Assembly: GCA_963708855.1 (NCBI GenBank)
Contig: CAVPUM010000001.1
Location: 124,001-188,000 of the forward strand
DNA: 64,000 nt
DNA from: CAIWHR01 sp963708855
GTDB taxonomy: Bacteria; Pseudomonadota; Gammaproteobacteria; Burkholderiales; Casimicrobiaceae
Reading direction: 5' to 3'
A model generated the notes under the pieces. That model was not told the DNA's origin. It was given only the letters and a program-made list of their open reading frames with translations, and ran no database searches. The translations under genes and the position numbers were made by a program. Within the stretch, counting starts at the first letter, position 1, and each line of letters starts with the position of its first letter. Below, piece after piece: positions 8,314 through 16,728 of the stretch.

Positions 8314-8721
8314 GTGACCGACGGCACGCCCCGGCCCCCCCGACGCGGCCTGCGCGCGGCGACGGCGCAGCTGGCGGGGACGCTGGTCGGCCTCGCGCGG
8401 ACGCGCCTCGAGCTCGCCGCGGTCGAATTCGAGGAGGCGCGCGCGCAGGCGACAGAACGCCTGGTTCTCGTCATCATCGCGGGGCTGTGCTTCGCGCTCG
8501 CCGTGCTCATGGCGTCCATGCTCGTGGTGGTGCTCTTCTGGGACACGCACCGAATTGCGGCACTCTGCGGGATGACCATCGTCTACGCGCTCCTGGGGCT
8601 CGTGGCGCTGTGGCGCCTGAACCTGCAGAAGAAGTCCGAAGCACCCGCGTTCGCGGCTACGCTTGCCGAGCTCGAGCGTGACCGCGAATGGCTGGCAAGC
8701 CGATTCGGCGGGGACCAATGA
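8314..8721 (+). CDS. YqjE-like phage-holin-family membrane protein
   Basis: A 135-aa protein with an amphipathic N-terminal helix (TLVGLARTRLELAAVEFEEA) and two membrane helices (LVLVIIAGLCFALAVLMASM and AALCGMTIVYALLGLVALW), the pattern of the YqjE/'holin-X' family. Despite the domain name it is not a phage gene. It begins at GTG 8314, 10 bases after the yqjD-like gene. Its stop overlaps the ATG of a repeat-derived linker frame. Confidence 0.8.
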   Translation: MTDGTPRPPRRGLRAATAQLAGTLVGLARTRLELAAVEFEEARAQATERLVLVIIAGLCFALAVLMASMLVVVLFWDTHRIAALCGMTIVYALLGLVALWRLNLQKKSEAPAFAATLAELERDREWLASRFGGDQ

Positions 8722-8792
8722 GCGCCGTCGGGCCGTCGCAGGGGGCGCATCGCGCTGCGGCGCCGGCCGGCAGCGCGGGGGCACGCCAGTGA
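8718..8792 (+). repeat. Junction repeat, yqjE/yqjK-like genes (copy b), 24-codon linker frame
   Basis: This 75-base segment begins ATGAGCGCC on the upstream stop (ATGA) and ends GCCAGTGAGC, where its TGA overlaps the GTG start of the next gene (GTGA). The encoded peptide is MSAVGPSQGAHRAAAPAGSA plus four residues. It has the same start, end and junction placement as the other copies but a diverged middle. Confidence 0.65.
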
Positions 8793-9076
8793 GCGCGATG
8801 ACCCATGCCGATCGTGCGGAGAGGAAGGCTCTGCTCGCCACGCGCGCGGAGTTCGACCGGCAGCGAGTCGCGCTGGCGGTACTGGAGATCAAGGCGATCG
8901 TCGCGCCGTCCTCCATAGCCGATCGCGTCGATTCCGCGCGACCCATCGCCGCCACCGTGATCGGCCTGATGGCGCCGCTGGTGGGCCGGTATCGCCTCGC
9001 ACGCTGGCTGCGCTTCGCGTCCTTCGCGCTCGTCGCCGTTCGCATCGCGCGCAACTGGCGCGACCGGCCGCGCTAG
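8789..9076 (+). CDS. YqjK-like small protein
   Basis: A 95-aa protein: a basic N-terminal helix (HADRAERKALLATRAEFDRQ) and a weakly hydrophobic C-terminal part (AATVIGLMAPLVGRYRLARW, LRFASFALVAVRIARNW). Position and composition match YqjK, the third gene of the yqjD-yqjE-yqjK set, but similarity is too weak to be sure. The GTG at 8789 overlaps the linker stop; ATG 8798 is an alternative. The function is unknown. Confidence 0.6.
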   Translation: MSAMTHADRAERKALLATRAEFDRQRVALAVLEIKAIVAPSSIADRVDSARPIAATVIGLMAPLVGRYRLARWLRFASFALVAVRIARNWRDRPR

Positions 9077-9080
9077 CGCC

Positions 9081-10589
9081 TCAGAGACCCAGGTCCTGCC
9101 ACAGCGCGTCGATGCGCGCCGTCACCGCGGCATCCATCGCGATCGGAGTACCCCACGCTCGCGTCGTCTCCCCCGGCCACTTGTTCGTGGCGTCGATCCC
9201 CATCTTGCTGCCGAGTCCGGAGGTGGGCGCCGCGAAGTCGAGATAGTCGATCGGCGTGCGCTCGACGATGAGCGTGTCGCGCGCCGGGTCGACGCGCGTC
9301 GTGACCGCCCAGATCACTTCCTTCCAGTCGCGGATGTTCACGTCGTCGTCGGTGACGACGATCATCTTCGTGTACATGAACTGGCGCAGGAAGCTCCAGA
9401 TGCCGAACATCACGCGCTTGGCGTGACCGGGGTACTGCTTCTTCAACGCCACGACCGCGAGCCGGTACGAGCAACCTTCCGGCGGAAGGTAGAAGTCCGC
9501 GATCTCGGGGAACTGCTTCTGCAGCAGGGGCACGAAGACTTCGTTCAACGCCACGCCCAGCACCGCCGGCTCGTCGGGCGGCTTGCCGGTGTAGGTCGAG
9601 TGGTAGATCGGATCGCGGCGCATCGTGATCCGCTCGAGCGTGAGCACCGGAAAGCGCTCGACCTCGTTGTAGTAGCCGGTATGATCGCCGAACGGGCCTT
9701 CGGCGGCCGACTCATAGCCGGTGGCATCGCCCGCATCCGGCCGGATGAAACCTTCGAGCACGATCTCGGCCGACGCCGGCACGCAGAGGTCGTGCGTGAT
9801 GCACTTCACGATCTCGGTGCGCGACCCGCGCAGGAGCCCCGCGAACTGGTACTCGGAGAGGGTATCGGGCACCGGAGTCACCGCACCGAGGATCGTCGCC
9901 GGATCGGCGCCCAGCGCAACCGCGACCGGAAACGCCGTGCCGGGCGAGATCAAAGCATGGTCGCGGAAGTCAAGCGCGCCGCCGCGGTGCGCGAGCCAGC
10001 GCATGATCACCTTGTTCGGCGCAATCACCTGCTGGCGATAGATGCCGAGATTCTGCCGCGTCTTGTGCGGCCCGCGCGTCACCGTGAGGCCCCAGGTGAT
10101 CAGCGGACCCGCGTCGCCCGGCCAGCACGTCTGCACCGGCAGCCGCGCAAGATCGACCTCCGGGCCTTCCCAGACGATTTCCTGGCACGACGCCGACGTG
10201 CGCTCCTTCGGCGCCATGTGCATGACCTGCATGAATACCGGCCGCGTGTTCTGCCACGCGTCCTTGAGCCCTTTCGGCGGCTCGGGCTCCTTGAGGAACG
10301 CGAGGAGCTTGCCGACTTCGCGCAGCGCCGCGACGGTCTCCTCGCCCATGCCCAGCGCGACGCGCTGCGGCGTGCCGAACAGGTTGCCGAGGACGGGAAT
10401 CGGCGGGCGCCCGCCCGTTCCGGCGAAGCCCTTGGGCTGCTCGAACAGCAGCGCGGGGCCGCCGGCTTTCAGCACGCGATCGCAGATCTCGGTCATCTCG
10501 AGCCGGGGGTCGACCTCGGCGCGGATGCGCTTGAGCTCGCCCCGGCGCTCGAGCTGGGCGAGAAAGTCGCGGAGGTCGGCGTATTTCAT
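9081..10589 (-). CDS. ubiD: UbiD-family decarboxylase (3-polyprenyl-4-hydroxybenzoate)
   Basis: A prenylated-FMN-dependent decarboxylase of 502 aa in ubiquinone synthesis. Typical signatures are KYADLRDFLAQLERRGELKR at the start, TWGLTVTRGP, NLGIYRQQVI, and the conserved PFGDHTGYYN that carries a prFMN/active-site Glu-Asp neighbourhood, then FLRQFMYTKMIVVTDDDVN. The ATG at 10589 is the family start. The ubiX partner is not in the window; ubiA lies 6 kb away. It is divergent from the MFS gene. Confidence 0.93.
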   Translation of the reverse strand: MKYADLRDFLAQLERRGELKRIRAEVDPRLEMTEICDRVLKAGGPALLFEQPKGFAGTGGRPPIPVLGNLFGTPQRVALGMGEETVAALREVGKLLAFLKEPEPPKGLKDAWQNTRPVFMQVMHMAPKERTSASCQEIVWEGPEVDLARLPVQTCWPGDAGPLITWGLTVTRGPHKTRQNLGIYRQQVIAPNKVIMRWLAHRGGALDFRDHALISPGTAFPVAVALGADPATILGAVTPVPDTLSEYQFAGLLRGSRTEIVKCITHDLCVPASAEIVLEGFIRPDAGDATGYESAAEGPFGDHTGYYNEVERFPVLTLERITMRRDPIYHSTYTGKPPDEPAVLGVALNEVFVPLLQKQFPEIADFYLPPEGCSYRLAVVALKKQYPGHAKRVMFGIWSFLRQFMYTKMIVVTDDDVNIRDWKEVIWAVTTRVDPARDTLIVERTPIDYLDFAAPTSGLGSKMGIDATNKWPGETTRAWGTPIAMDAAVTARIDALWQDLGL

Positions 10590-10665
10590 CGGGGTGCGGC
10601 GCGGCGCGCGAAGACACCGGCGCTCGCGCATGGTACCAAACGCAGGCCGCTCGTGGCCGCGCCGC

Positions 10666-10671
10666 TACAAT
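10666..10671 (+). promoter_or_regulatory. -10 box (TACAAT) abutting the MFS start codon
   Basis: TACAAT ends 6 bases before the ATG at 10678, so a transcript from it would begin at or next to the start codon (leaderless or nearly so). No Shine-Dalgarno could fit in such a transcript. Confidence 0.4.
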
Positions 10672-10677
10672 GGGAGC

Positions 10678-11946
10678 ATGTCTGCATCGGCTGCGCTGCC
10701 CGATCCGCGCTTCATCCGCGCCCGCCGCGTCGTCTTCGGAATCGTGCTCGCGAGCTTCGTGCTGTCGTTCTTCCACCGCACGGCGCCGGCGGCCATTGCC
10801 ACCGAGCTCACGCGCGCGTTCGCCATCGGCAGCGCGGTCCTGGGCACGCTTGCGGCAACCTATTTCTACGTCTACACGATCCTGCAGATCCCCGTCGGCG
10901 TGTTCGCCGACACGCTCGGGCCGCGGCGGATCCTGGCGGCAGGCTCGATCGTCGCCGGGGCCGGTTCGATCGCGTTCGCGCTCGCCCCGACCTGGGAGGT
11001 CGCCGCGGCAGGGCGCACGCTCGTCGGCGTCGGCGTGTCGGTCGCGTTCATCGCCATTCTCAAGGTGAGCGCCGTCTGGTTTCCCGCCGACCGGTTCGCG
11101 ACGTTGAACGGGGTCACGATGTTCGCCGGCAATCTGGGCGCGGTCATCGCGGGCGCGCCGCTCGCGTGGATGGTGACGCTGACATCATGGCGCGCCGTCT
11201 TTCTCGGCCTCGCGGCGCTGTCGATCGCGCTCGGCATCGCCTCCTGGTGGAAGGTCCGCGATCGCCCGGAGCAGATGGGATTCGCGCCGGTGCACGCGCC
11301 GCCCCCCACGGCGGCGACGGCAATGCACTGGACCCATGCCCTCCATCGAGTCCTCGCGAATCCGGCGACCTGGCCGGGATTCTTCGTCAACGCCGGGATC
11401 GCCGGCAGCTACCTGACTTTCGCCGGGCTCTGGGCGATCCCGTATCTGGAACAGACTTACGGCATGGCACGCGTCAGCGCGGCGGAGCACACCAGCGCGC
11501 TGCTGCTCGGCGTCGCGTTCGGCTCGGTGCTGGTCGGCATCGTCTCCGACCGCCTGGGAAGCCGCCGCGGCATCATGCGCCTCTACGCGCTGCTGTACGC
11601 GCTGTCGTGGCTGCCGTGGGTGCTGCACGTGCAGTGGCCGCCGGCGGCGACGCTCGCGTGGTTCGCGCTGACCGGGTTGCTGATCCCCGGATTCACGCTG
11701 ACCTGGGCGGTCGCGAAGGAAGTCAACCGGCCCGAGCATTCGGGGATCGCGACCGCGGTCGTCAATGTGGGCATCTTCCTCGGCGCCGGCATCCTGCAGC
11801 CGCTGGTGGGCGTGGTGCTCGATCGCGGGCGCGCGGCGGGCGATCTCGCCGGCGCTTGGGACCGCGGCATCCTGCTGCTGGCCGGCGCGGCGGCATTCGG
11901 CGCGCTGATGACGCTCCTCGTGCGCGAGCGCCCGCAAGGCGCCTAG
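10678..11946 (+). CDS. Major facilitator superfamily transporter
   Basis: A 422-aa, 12-helix permease. The loop 2-3 signature is ADTLGPRRILAAG and the repeat in the second half is VSDRLGSRRGIMRL. SFFHRTAPAAIATELTRAF in helix 1 resembles the glycerol-3-phosphate/hexuronate-type MFS branch (anion-cation symporters), but the substrate cannot be assigned. It stands alone between the divergent ubiD and the convergent fhs gene, whose last 3 bases it overlaps. Confidence 0.85.
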   Translation: MSASAALPDPRFIRARRVVFGIVLASFVLSFFHRTAPAAIATELTRAFAIGSAVLGTLAATYFYVYTILQIPVGVFADTLGPRRILAAGSIVAGAGSIAFALAPTWEVAAAGRTLVGVGVSVAFIAILKVSAVWFPADRFATLNGVTMFAGNLGAVIAGAPLAWMVTLTSWRAVFLGLAALSIALGIASWWKVRDRPEQMGFAPVHAPPPTAATAMHWTHALHRVLANPATWPGFFVNAGIAGSYLTFAGLWAIPYLEQTYGMARVSAAEHTSALLLGVAFGSVLVGIVSDRLGSRRGIMRLYALLYALSWLPWVLHVQWPPAATLAWFALTGLLIPGFTLTWAVAKEVNRPEHSGIATAVVNVGIFLGAGILQPLVGVVLDRGRAAGDLAGAWDRGILLLAGAAAFGALMTLLVRERPQGA

Positions 11947-13617
11947 AACAGCCCGACCACCTTGCCGTCGTCGGTGAGGTCGATTCTGCGCGGCCGACGG
12001 CGCCTTCGGCAGCCCGGGCATCGTCATCACGTCACCGCAGATCATCACGATGAATTCCGCGCCCGCGGCGAGCCGCACTTCGCGGATGTTGACGACGTGG
12101 CCCGAAGGCGCGCCGCGCAACTGCGGATCGGTCGAGAACGAATACTGGGTCTTGGCCACGCACACCGGGTAGTGCCCGTAGCCCTCCGCCTGCAGCTTCT
12201 TGATCTGGGCGCGCACCTTGCTGTCGGCGGTGACCTCGGAGGCGCCGTAGATCTTCGTCGCGACCTTGGTCATCTTGTCCCACAGCGTGTCGGCGTCGTC
12301 GTAGACGAGGCGGAAGTCCCCCGGCACGCGGTCGATCACCTCGACGACCGTCCGCGCGAGCTCCTCGGCGCCGGCGCTGCCGTCCGCCCAGTGCCTGGCG
12401 ACGACGACCGGCGCATCGTGATGGGAGACCTTCTTGCGCAGCAGCGCGATCTCGGCCTCGGTGTCCGACGTGAAATGGTTGATGGCGACGACGCAGGGCA
12501 TGCCGTAGTGGTTGCGGATGTTGTTGATGTGGCGCTCGAGGTTGGCGACCCCCTTTTCCAGCGCGGGGAGGTTCTCCTGCGTGAGCTCCTTCGCGTCGGC
12601 GCCGCCGTGGTACTTGAGCGCGCGAATCGTCGCGACCAGCACGACGAGGCTGGGCCGCAGCCCGGACTTGCGGCACTTGATGTCGATGAACTTCTCCGCG
12701 CCCAGGTCCGCGCCGAACCCGGCCTCGGTGACCACGTAATCGGCGAGCTTCAGCGCGGCCTTGGTCGCGATCACGGAGTTGCAGCCGTGCGCGATGTTGG
12801 CGAAGGGGCCGCCGTGGATGAACGCCGGGTTGTTCTCGAGCGTCTGCACGAGGTTCGGCTTCAGCGCATCCTTGAGCAGCACCGTCATCGCGCCGTGCGC
12901 CTGCAGGTCGCGCGCGTGGACGGGCTTCTGGTCGCGGGTGTAGCCGACGACGATCTTGCCCAGCCGCGACTTGAGGTCGGCGAGCGAGGACGACAGGCAG
13001 AAGATCGCCATCACTTCGGAGGCGACGACGATGTCGAAGCCGTCCTGCCGCGGATAACCGTTCGCCGGCCCGCCCAGCGCCACCGTGATGTCGCGCAGCG
13101 CGCGGTCGTTCATGTCCATCACCCGCTTCCACGCGATGCGCCGCACGTCGATGTCGAGCGCGTTGCCGTGGTGGATGTGATTGTCGAGCAGCGCGGCGAG
13201 CAGGTTGTTGGCGACGCCGATGGCGTGGAAGTCGCCGGTGAAATGCAGGTTGATGTCCTCCATCGGCACGACCTGCGCGTAGCCGCCGCCCGCGGCGCCG
13301 CCCTTCATTCCGAACACGGGCCCCAGCGAGGGTTCGCGCAGGCAGACCGCCGCCTTCTTGCCGATCCGGTTCAGCGCGTCGCCAAGTCCCACGGTGGTAG
13401 TCGTCTTGCCCTCGCCCGCCGGCGTGGGGCTGATCGCCGACACGAGAATGAGCTTGCCGTCGGGACGCTCGGCGAGACCCGCGAGCCAGTCGAGCGACAC
13501 CTTGGCCTTGGTATGGCCGTACGGTTCCAGCGCCGCATCGGGGATGCCGAGGCGCTCGGCGACTTCTCCGATCGGAAGCAGTTTCGCCCGCTGGGCGATG
13601 TCGATGTCGGTCAGCAT
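11943..13617 (-). CDS. fhs: Formate-tetrahydrofolate ligase, with 3'-end frameshift
   Basis: This enzyme makes 10-formyl-THF from formate, ATP and THF. From ATG 13617 the family is unmistakable: TPAGEGKTTTTVGLGDALNR (P-loop), GGYAQVVPMEDINLHFTGDF, NPAFIHGGPFANIAHGCNS, then GDVMTMPGLPKAPSA near the end. The expected ending IDLTDDGKVVGLF-stop is present but in another frame: one extra base around 11981-11987 shifts it. Ignoring the shift, the frame runs on through the antisense of the MFS gene to 11185. The coordinates given assume the shift is repaired (stop at 11943-11945). A sequencing indel or a recent mutation of the last dozen codons would both explain it. Confidence 0.9.
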
Positions 13618-13684
13618 TGCGGATTCTCCTCGGGGGGACAGATCGTGTCTTTCGATGACCGGGGTGCGACTGGCGCAGCCTCGG

Positions 13685-14473
13685 CTAGATGACCGGGTTC
13701 GAGCCACCGTCCATGGGCACGATCGCGCCGGTCACGTAACTCGCCGCGGCGGAGGCGAGGAAGAGGGCGACGCGCGCCACCTCTTCCGGCGTGCCCAGTC
13801 GGCCGAGCGGAATCCGGGCTTGCATCCGCTGCAGCAGTTCGTCCTCGGCGAGGCCGGTCATCCTCGCCTCGGCGCTGAGGCCTTCCTGCACGCGCCCGGT
13901 CAACGTGGCGCCGGGATTGATCCCGTTGATCCGAATGCCCTTCGGCGCGAAAGCGGCGGCGAGGCCCGCGGTCACGAGCATCAGCGCCGCATTCGCCGCA
14001 CCGCCGGGGAGATGCACCGGGCTCGCGACCTTGCCGCCGGAACCGATGATGTTGACGATCACGCCGCGGCCGCGCCGCGCCATGCGCCGCAACACCGCGT
14101 CGATCGGATGGATGTAGCTGAAGTACTTAGCGTCCATCGCCGCATGCCAGGCATCGGCGTCCAGATCGGCCGGCGCGTAGCGGCGCGCAGCGCCGGCCGA
14201 GTTGACGAGGACGTCGATCGGACCGAGCTCGCGCTCGACTTCGTCCGCCATGCGCGCGGCATCCTCGGCGCGGGTGAGGTCGGCGACGAGCGCCTGGGGC
14301 GGGTGCCGCGTGACCGGGAATTTCGCAATGGCCGCATCGAGGTTGGCGGCACTGCGCGCAACGAGCACGACCCGTGCGCCCTCGCGCGCGAACGCCTCGG
14401 CGCAGGCGCACCCGATGCCCTTGCTGGCGCCGGTGACCACGACGATCGTGTTGGCGAGTCCGAGGTCCAACAC
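13685..14473 (-). CDS. Atypical short-chain dehydrogenase/reductase
   Basis: A 262-aa SDR with intact NAD(P) motif TGASKGIG (about residues 15-22), NSAG, and a normal C-terminus (SYVTGAIVPMDGGSNPVI). The catalytic YxxxK is not there: where YSASKAAL is expected the protein reads SPVHLPGGAANAAL, so Tyr and Lys are replaced. Relatives with a YLPGxxxNAAL variant exist, but here the Tyr position is His. The substrate is unknown. It lies 67 bases downstream of fhs and 6 bases upstream of the SRPBCC gene's stop, on the same strand. Confidence 0.8.
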   Translation of the reverse strand: MLDLGLANTIVVVTGASKGIGCACAEAFAREGARVVLVARSAANLDAAIAKFPVTRHPPQALVADLTRAEDAARMADEVERELGPIDVLVNSAGAARRYAPADLDADAWHAAMDAKYFSYIHPIDAVLRRMARRGRGVIVNIIGSGGKVASPVHLPGGAANAALMLVTAGLAAAFAPKGIRINGINPGATLTGRVQEGLSAEARMTGLAEDELLQRMQARIPLGRLGTPEEVARVALFLASAAASYVTGAIVPMDGGSNPVI

Positions 14474-14479
14474 TGGCCG

Positions 14480-15031
14480 CTATTTCGAGGCGAAGCGCTG
14501 TTCGAGGCTTGCCATCACCGCGGGCCAGGCCCGCGCAAAGTAGGCCCTGGACTTGGCCCATTCCTCGCCGTCCCCGTAGCCGAAGTTGCGCAGCGTCAAC
14601 TCGGTGCGGTTGCCGGGCAGCGGCTTGAAGTCGAGATAGACGAGCGTGCGCAGGACCCGGATCGTGGGGATTGTCGGCGGCGCGTTCCATTCGAACACGA
14701 ACTGCTCCATCGGTTTCACACTGTGCACCTTGCAGCCCTCGCTGCCGCGGGACCCCTCGGGAAGGTCGAGGCCGAACCACAACTCGAACGCGCCACCCGG
14801 CCAGGGCTCCACTTTCGCCGCCTTCGGGGCAAAGAAGCTTTCGATTCCCTCCGTGGTCGTCCACGCTTTCCACACGTCGGCAACCGGTGCGTTGACGACC
14901 TTGGTCACCATGATGTCGGGGGTCAGCTCCTGCGCGGGGGCCGAGGCGGCCCCCGCGGCACCGGCAGCCAATACCATCGCGCGACATGTCGCGCGAAGCA
15001 CACGCGCGATTCCGCGTGTCGATCCAGTCAT
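14480..15031 (-). CDS. SRPBCC (AHSA1-type) domain protein with signal peptide
   Basis: A 183-aa protein: signal peptide to about residue 35 (AMVLAAGAAGAASAPAQ) then one START-like domain (ITPDIMVTKVVNAPVADVWK-type opening, AWTTTEGIESFFAPKAAKVE, GGAFELWF, ELTLRNFGYG). AHSA1-type SRPBCC domains bind hydrophobic ligands; export to the periplasm is less usual. The ATG at 15031 has GAGGGA upstream. It is the first gene before the SDR. Confidence 0.8.
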   Translation of the reverse strand: MTGSTRGIARVLRATCRAMVLAAGAAGAASAPAQELTPDIMVTKVVNAPVADVWKAWTTTEGIESFFAPKAAKVEPWPGGAFELWFGLDLPEGSRGSEGCKVHSVKPMEQFVFEWNAPPTIPTIRVLRTLVYLDFKPLPGNRTELTLRNFGYGDGEEWAKSRAYFARAWPAVMASLEQRFASK

Positions 15032-15194
15032 GTCATTCCCTCGGAGCGAATTACCCGGCAAAGGGGGCATCCTATCAAATCGGTGGCCGCCCCTCCTGCT
15101 TTGTCGAATCAGGCCCGGAACGGACCTTTGAGTCCCGTCGGCCTTTCCCGGTTCATGCTGGTGCGGGTCGTTGCCGAAGGGCCGGGGCCGCGAT

Positions 15195-16139
15195 CTAGGG
15201 CTGCGCGCCGATCTTGGCGCGCAGCAACGCCCTGAGCCTGGCATAGGCGTCCTCGCGCGCGGCCGGATCGGGCGCGACCGTCACGCCCTGCCCCGGATTG
15301 ACCCCATTCGGCACTTCGAGCCGCAGCCGGCCCTGCGCCGCCGGCCCGTCGAAGCCATGATAGACGCCGGGATAGACGGTGATCGTCACCGGCTCGCCCG
15401 CCGCGGTCAATCGTCCGGCGAGATCGATGCACGGCTGTGGCGCGGTCCAGTCGTCCGCCCCGCCGATGAAGAGCGTCAGCGGTGCGGCCACCGCGTACCC
15501 GTCCCGCGCGCGCATCGATTCGATGCATCCCGGGTAGAAAGCGACACCGGCACGAAAATACGGTGGCGCTCCATTACGATCCTTCCATGCGGCGACGGCG
15601 CGTTGACGCGCGTTGAAGGTTGCCAGCAGCGTGCTTCCGCCATGCGACCAGCCGAGCAGCGCGATGCGGTCGGGCGCCACCTCCGGGCGCGTCTGCAGAT
15701 ACGCGAGCGCACCCTGCGCGTCGAGGCGGCGCGCCGTCACGGTGATCGTCCGCTGCCGGTTCTCGATCGTGCAGATCTCCTCGCGACCGCGGGGACGAAA
15801 GCTGTCGGGAAACAGCACGACATAACCCTCCCTGACCAGCAGCTCGGCCATCCTCTGATGCCGCAGCGACAGCGCTTCGCGCCGCGACGGCAGCGTGCTG
15901 AACATGCCGCCGCAGCCGTGCAGCGCGACGACCGCGGGATACCGGCTGTCGCTCGCGCCCTCCGGCCGGAACATGAGGGCGGTGACTCGCACCGGGGTGC
16001 CGGTCGCCGGATCGAGGTCGAGCGAATCGAACGTCACCCGCTCCGCGGGAAGCCGCCCGCGGGTCGCGCACCCGCTCGCTGCGGCCACAACCAATGTCGC
16101 CGCCACGATGGCCGCCCATCGGCGACGCGCATCCCTCAT
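15195..16139 (-). CDS. Dienelactone-hydrolase-family lipoprotein
   Basis: A 314-aa alpha/beta-hydrolase with a lipobox (ASGC, Cys24) predicting a lipid-anchored envelope protein. Catalytic features: oxyanion region LHGCGGMF, nucleophile elbow GWSHGGST, acid in FIGGADDWTAP and His in YHGFD. Dienelactone hydrolases cleave cyclic esters; the substrate of this lipoprotein branch is unknown. Its ATG overlaps the DNA glycosylase stop by 4 bases (ATGA). Confidence 0.82.
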   Translation of the reverse strand: MRDARRRWAAIVAATLVVAAASGCATRGRLPAERVTFDSLDLDPATGTPVRVTALMFRPEGASDSRYPAVVALHGCGGMFSTLPSRREALSLRHQRMAELLVREGYVVLFPDSFRPRGREEICTIENRQRTITVTARRLDAQGALAYLQTRPEVAPDRIALLGWSHGGSTLLATFNARQRAVAAWKDRNGAPPYFRAGVAFYPGCIESMRARDGYAVAAPLTLFIGGADDWTAPQPCIDLAGRLTAAGEPVTITVYPGVYHGFDGPAAQGRLRLEVPNGVNPGQGVTVAPDPAAREDAYARLRALLRAKIGAQP

Positions 16140-16657
16140 GCCCGCGCCTGCACCGCGGCCTGCAGGAAGGCGCCAATCGCCTGCCACGCGGCGAGTTTTT
16201 CGGCGAACGGCCGCGTGTACGCGGGCGATGACGACGGCAGCGCAAGCGTCGCGTAACCGGCATCGCGCCAGACGTCGAGCGATCGCGCCGCGGTATTGCC
16301 GTTGAAACAGACGAGTGCGAGCTCCGGCGCGGCGCGGCGCACCCGCCCGACTCTTGCCGGCTCGGCATCGCGAATCGCGCCGTCGAGACTGCCGCGACGA
16401 CGGCACGCGACGATCGCGTCCCACAGGCCGATGCCGTGCGCGCGCAACGCGGCGAGCCGCTGCCGATAGGGCAGCGCGGGCAAAGGCACGCCGATCACCG
16501 CAGCCATGAGCGGCCAGAAATGGTTGCGCGGGTGCGCGTAGTATTGGCCGGCCGCGAGCGAGGCCGAGCCCGGAAAGCTGCCCAGAACGAGGACCCGCAC
16601 ACCGCGCCCGAGTACCGGTGGCAGGCCGCGCAACGTGGGATACGGGGGACGTACCAC
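16136..16657 (-). CDS. DNA-deoxyinosine (hypoxanthine) glycosylase, UDG superfamily
   Basis: A single-domain UDG-fold DNA repair enzyme, 173 aa as drawn. VLVLGSFPGSASLAAGQYY is the family's first motif, HPRNHFWPLM its signature, and LPSSSPAYTR the second DNA-binding motif. This subgroup releases hypoxanthine from DNA. The GTG at 16657 and its first codons (VRPPYP) lie inside a REP-like element, so TTG 16633, giving MRGLPPVLGRG, may be the true start. It is coupled to the downstream lipoprotein hydrolase. Confidence 0.83.
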   Translation of the reverse strand: MVRPPYPTLRGLPPVLGRGVRVLVLGSFPGSASLAAGQYYAHPRNHFWPLMAAVIGVPLPALPYRQRLAALRAHGIGLWDAIVACRRRGSLDGAIRDAEPARVGRVRRAAPELALVCFNGNTAARSLDVWRDAGYATLALPSSSPAYTRPFAEKLAAWQAIGAFLQAAVQARA

Positions 16658-16725
16658 GTTCTACCCGCGGCGCGCCTCAACGATCGAAGCGAGGCACGCC
16701 GAAAGACGCGGTCTGTCCCCCACCA
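16641..16725. repeat. REP-like imperfect palindrome between ubiA and the glycosylase gene
   Basis: The outer arms are TACGGGGGACGTACC (16641-16655) and GGTCTGTCCCCCACC (about 16710-16724); they pair at most positions around GGGGGAC. An inner stem pairs GCGCGCCTC with GAGGCACGC. The element fills the gap between ubiA and the glycosylase and reaches into the glycosylase start. Similar GGGGGAC-type palindromes are scattered in betaproteobacterial genomes. No transposase is nearby. Confidence 0.6.
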
Positions 16726-16728
16726 TGC

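Noticed and set aside
8314..8721. Phage remnant suggested by the holin-family domain name
   Set aside because: The gene is YqjE-like and sits in the conserved yqjD-yqjE-yqjK-type order; no other phage gene is present.
9423..12053. Several very long open frames antisense or out of frame to real genes (for example 876 codons here, 901 codons at 45166-47871, 955 codons at 59873-62740)
   Set aside because: High GC suppresses stop codons; these frames are rich in Arg, Ala and Pro, lack domain motifs, and overlap genes with clear families.
11185..13707. An 840-codon minus-strand frame containing formate-tetrahydrofolate ligase plus a long C-terminal extension
   Set aside because: The extension is antisense to the MFS transporter and has no protein-like character; the true fhs ending (IDLTDDGKVVGLF) is found one frame over, so the extension comes from a frameshift.
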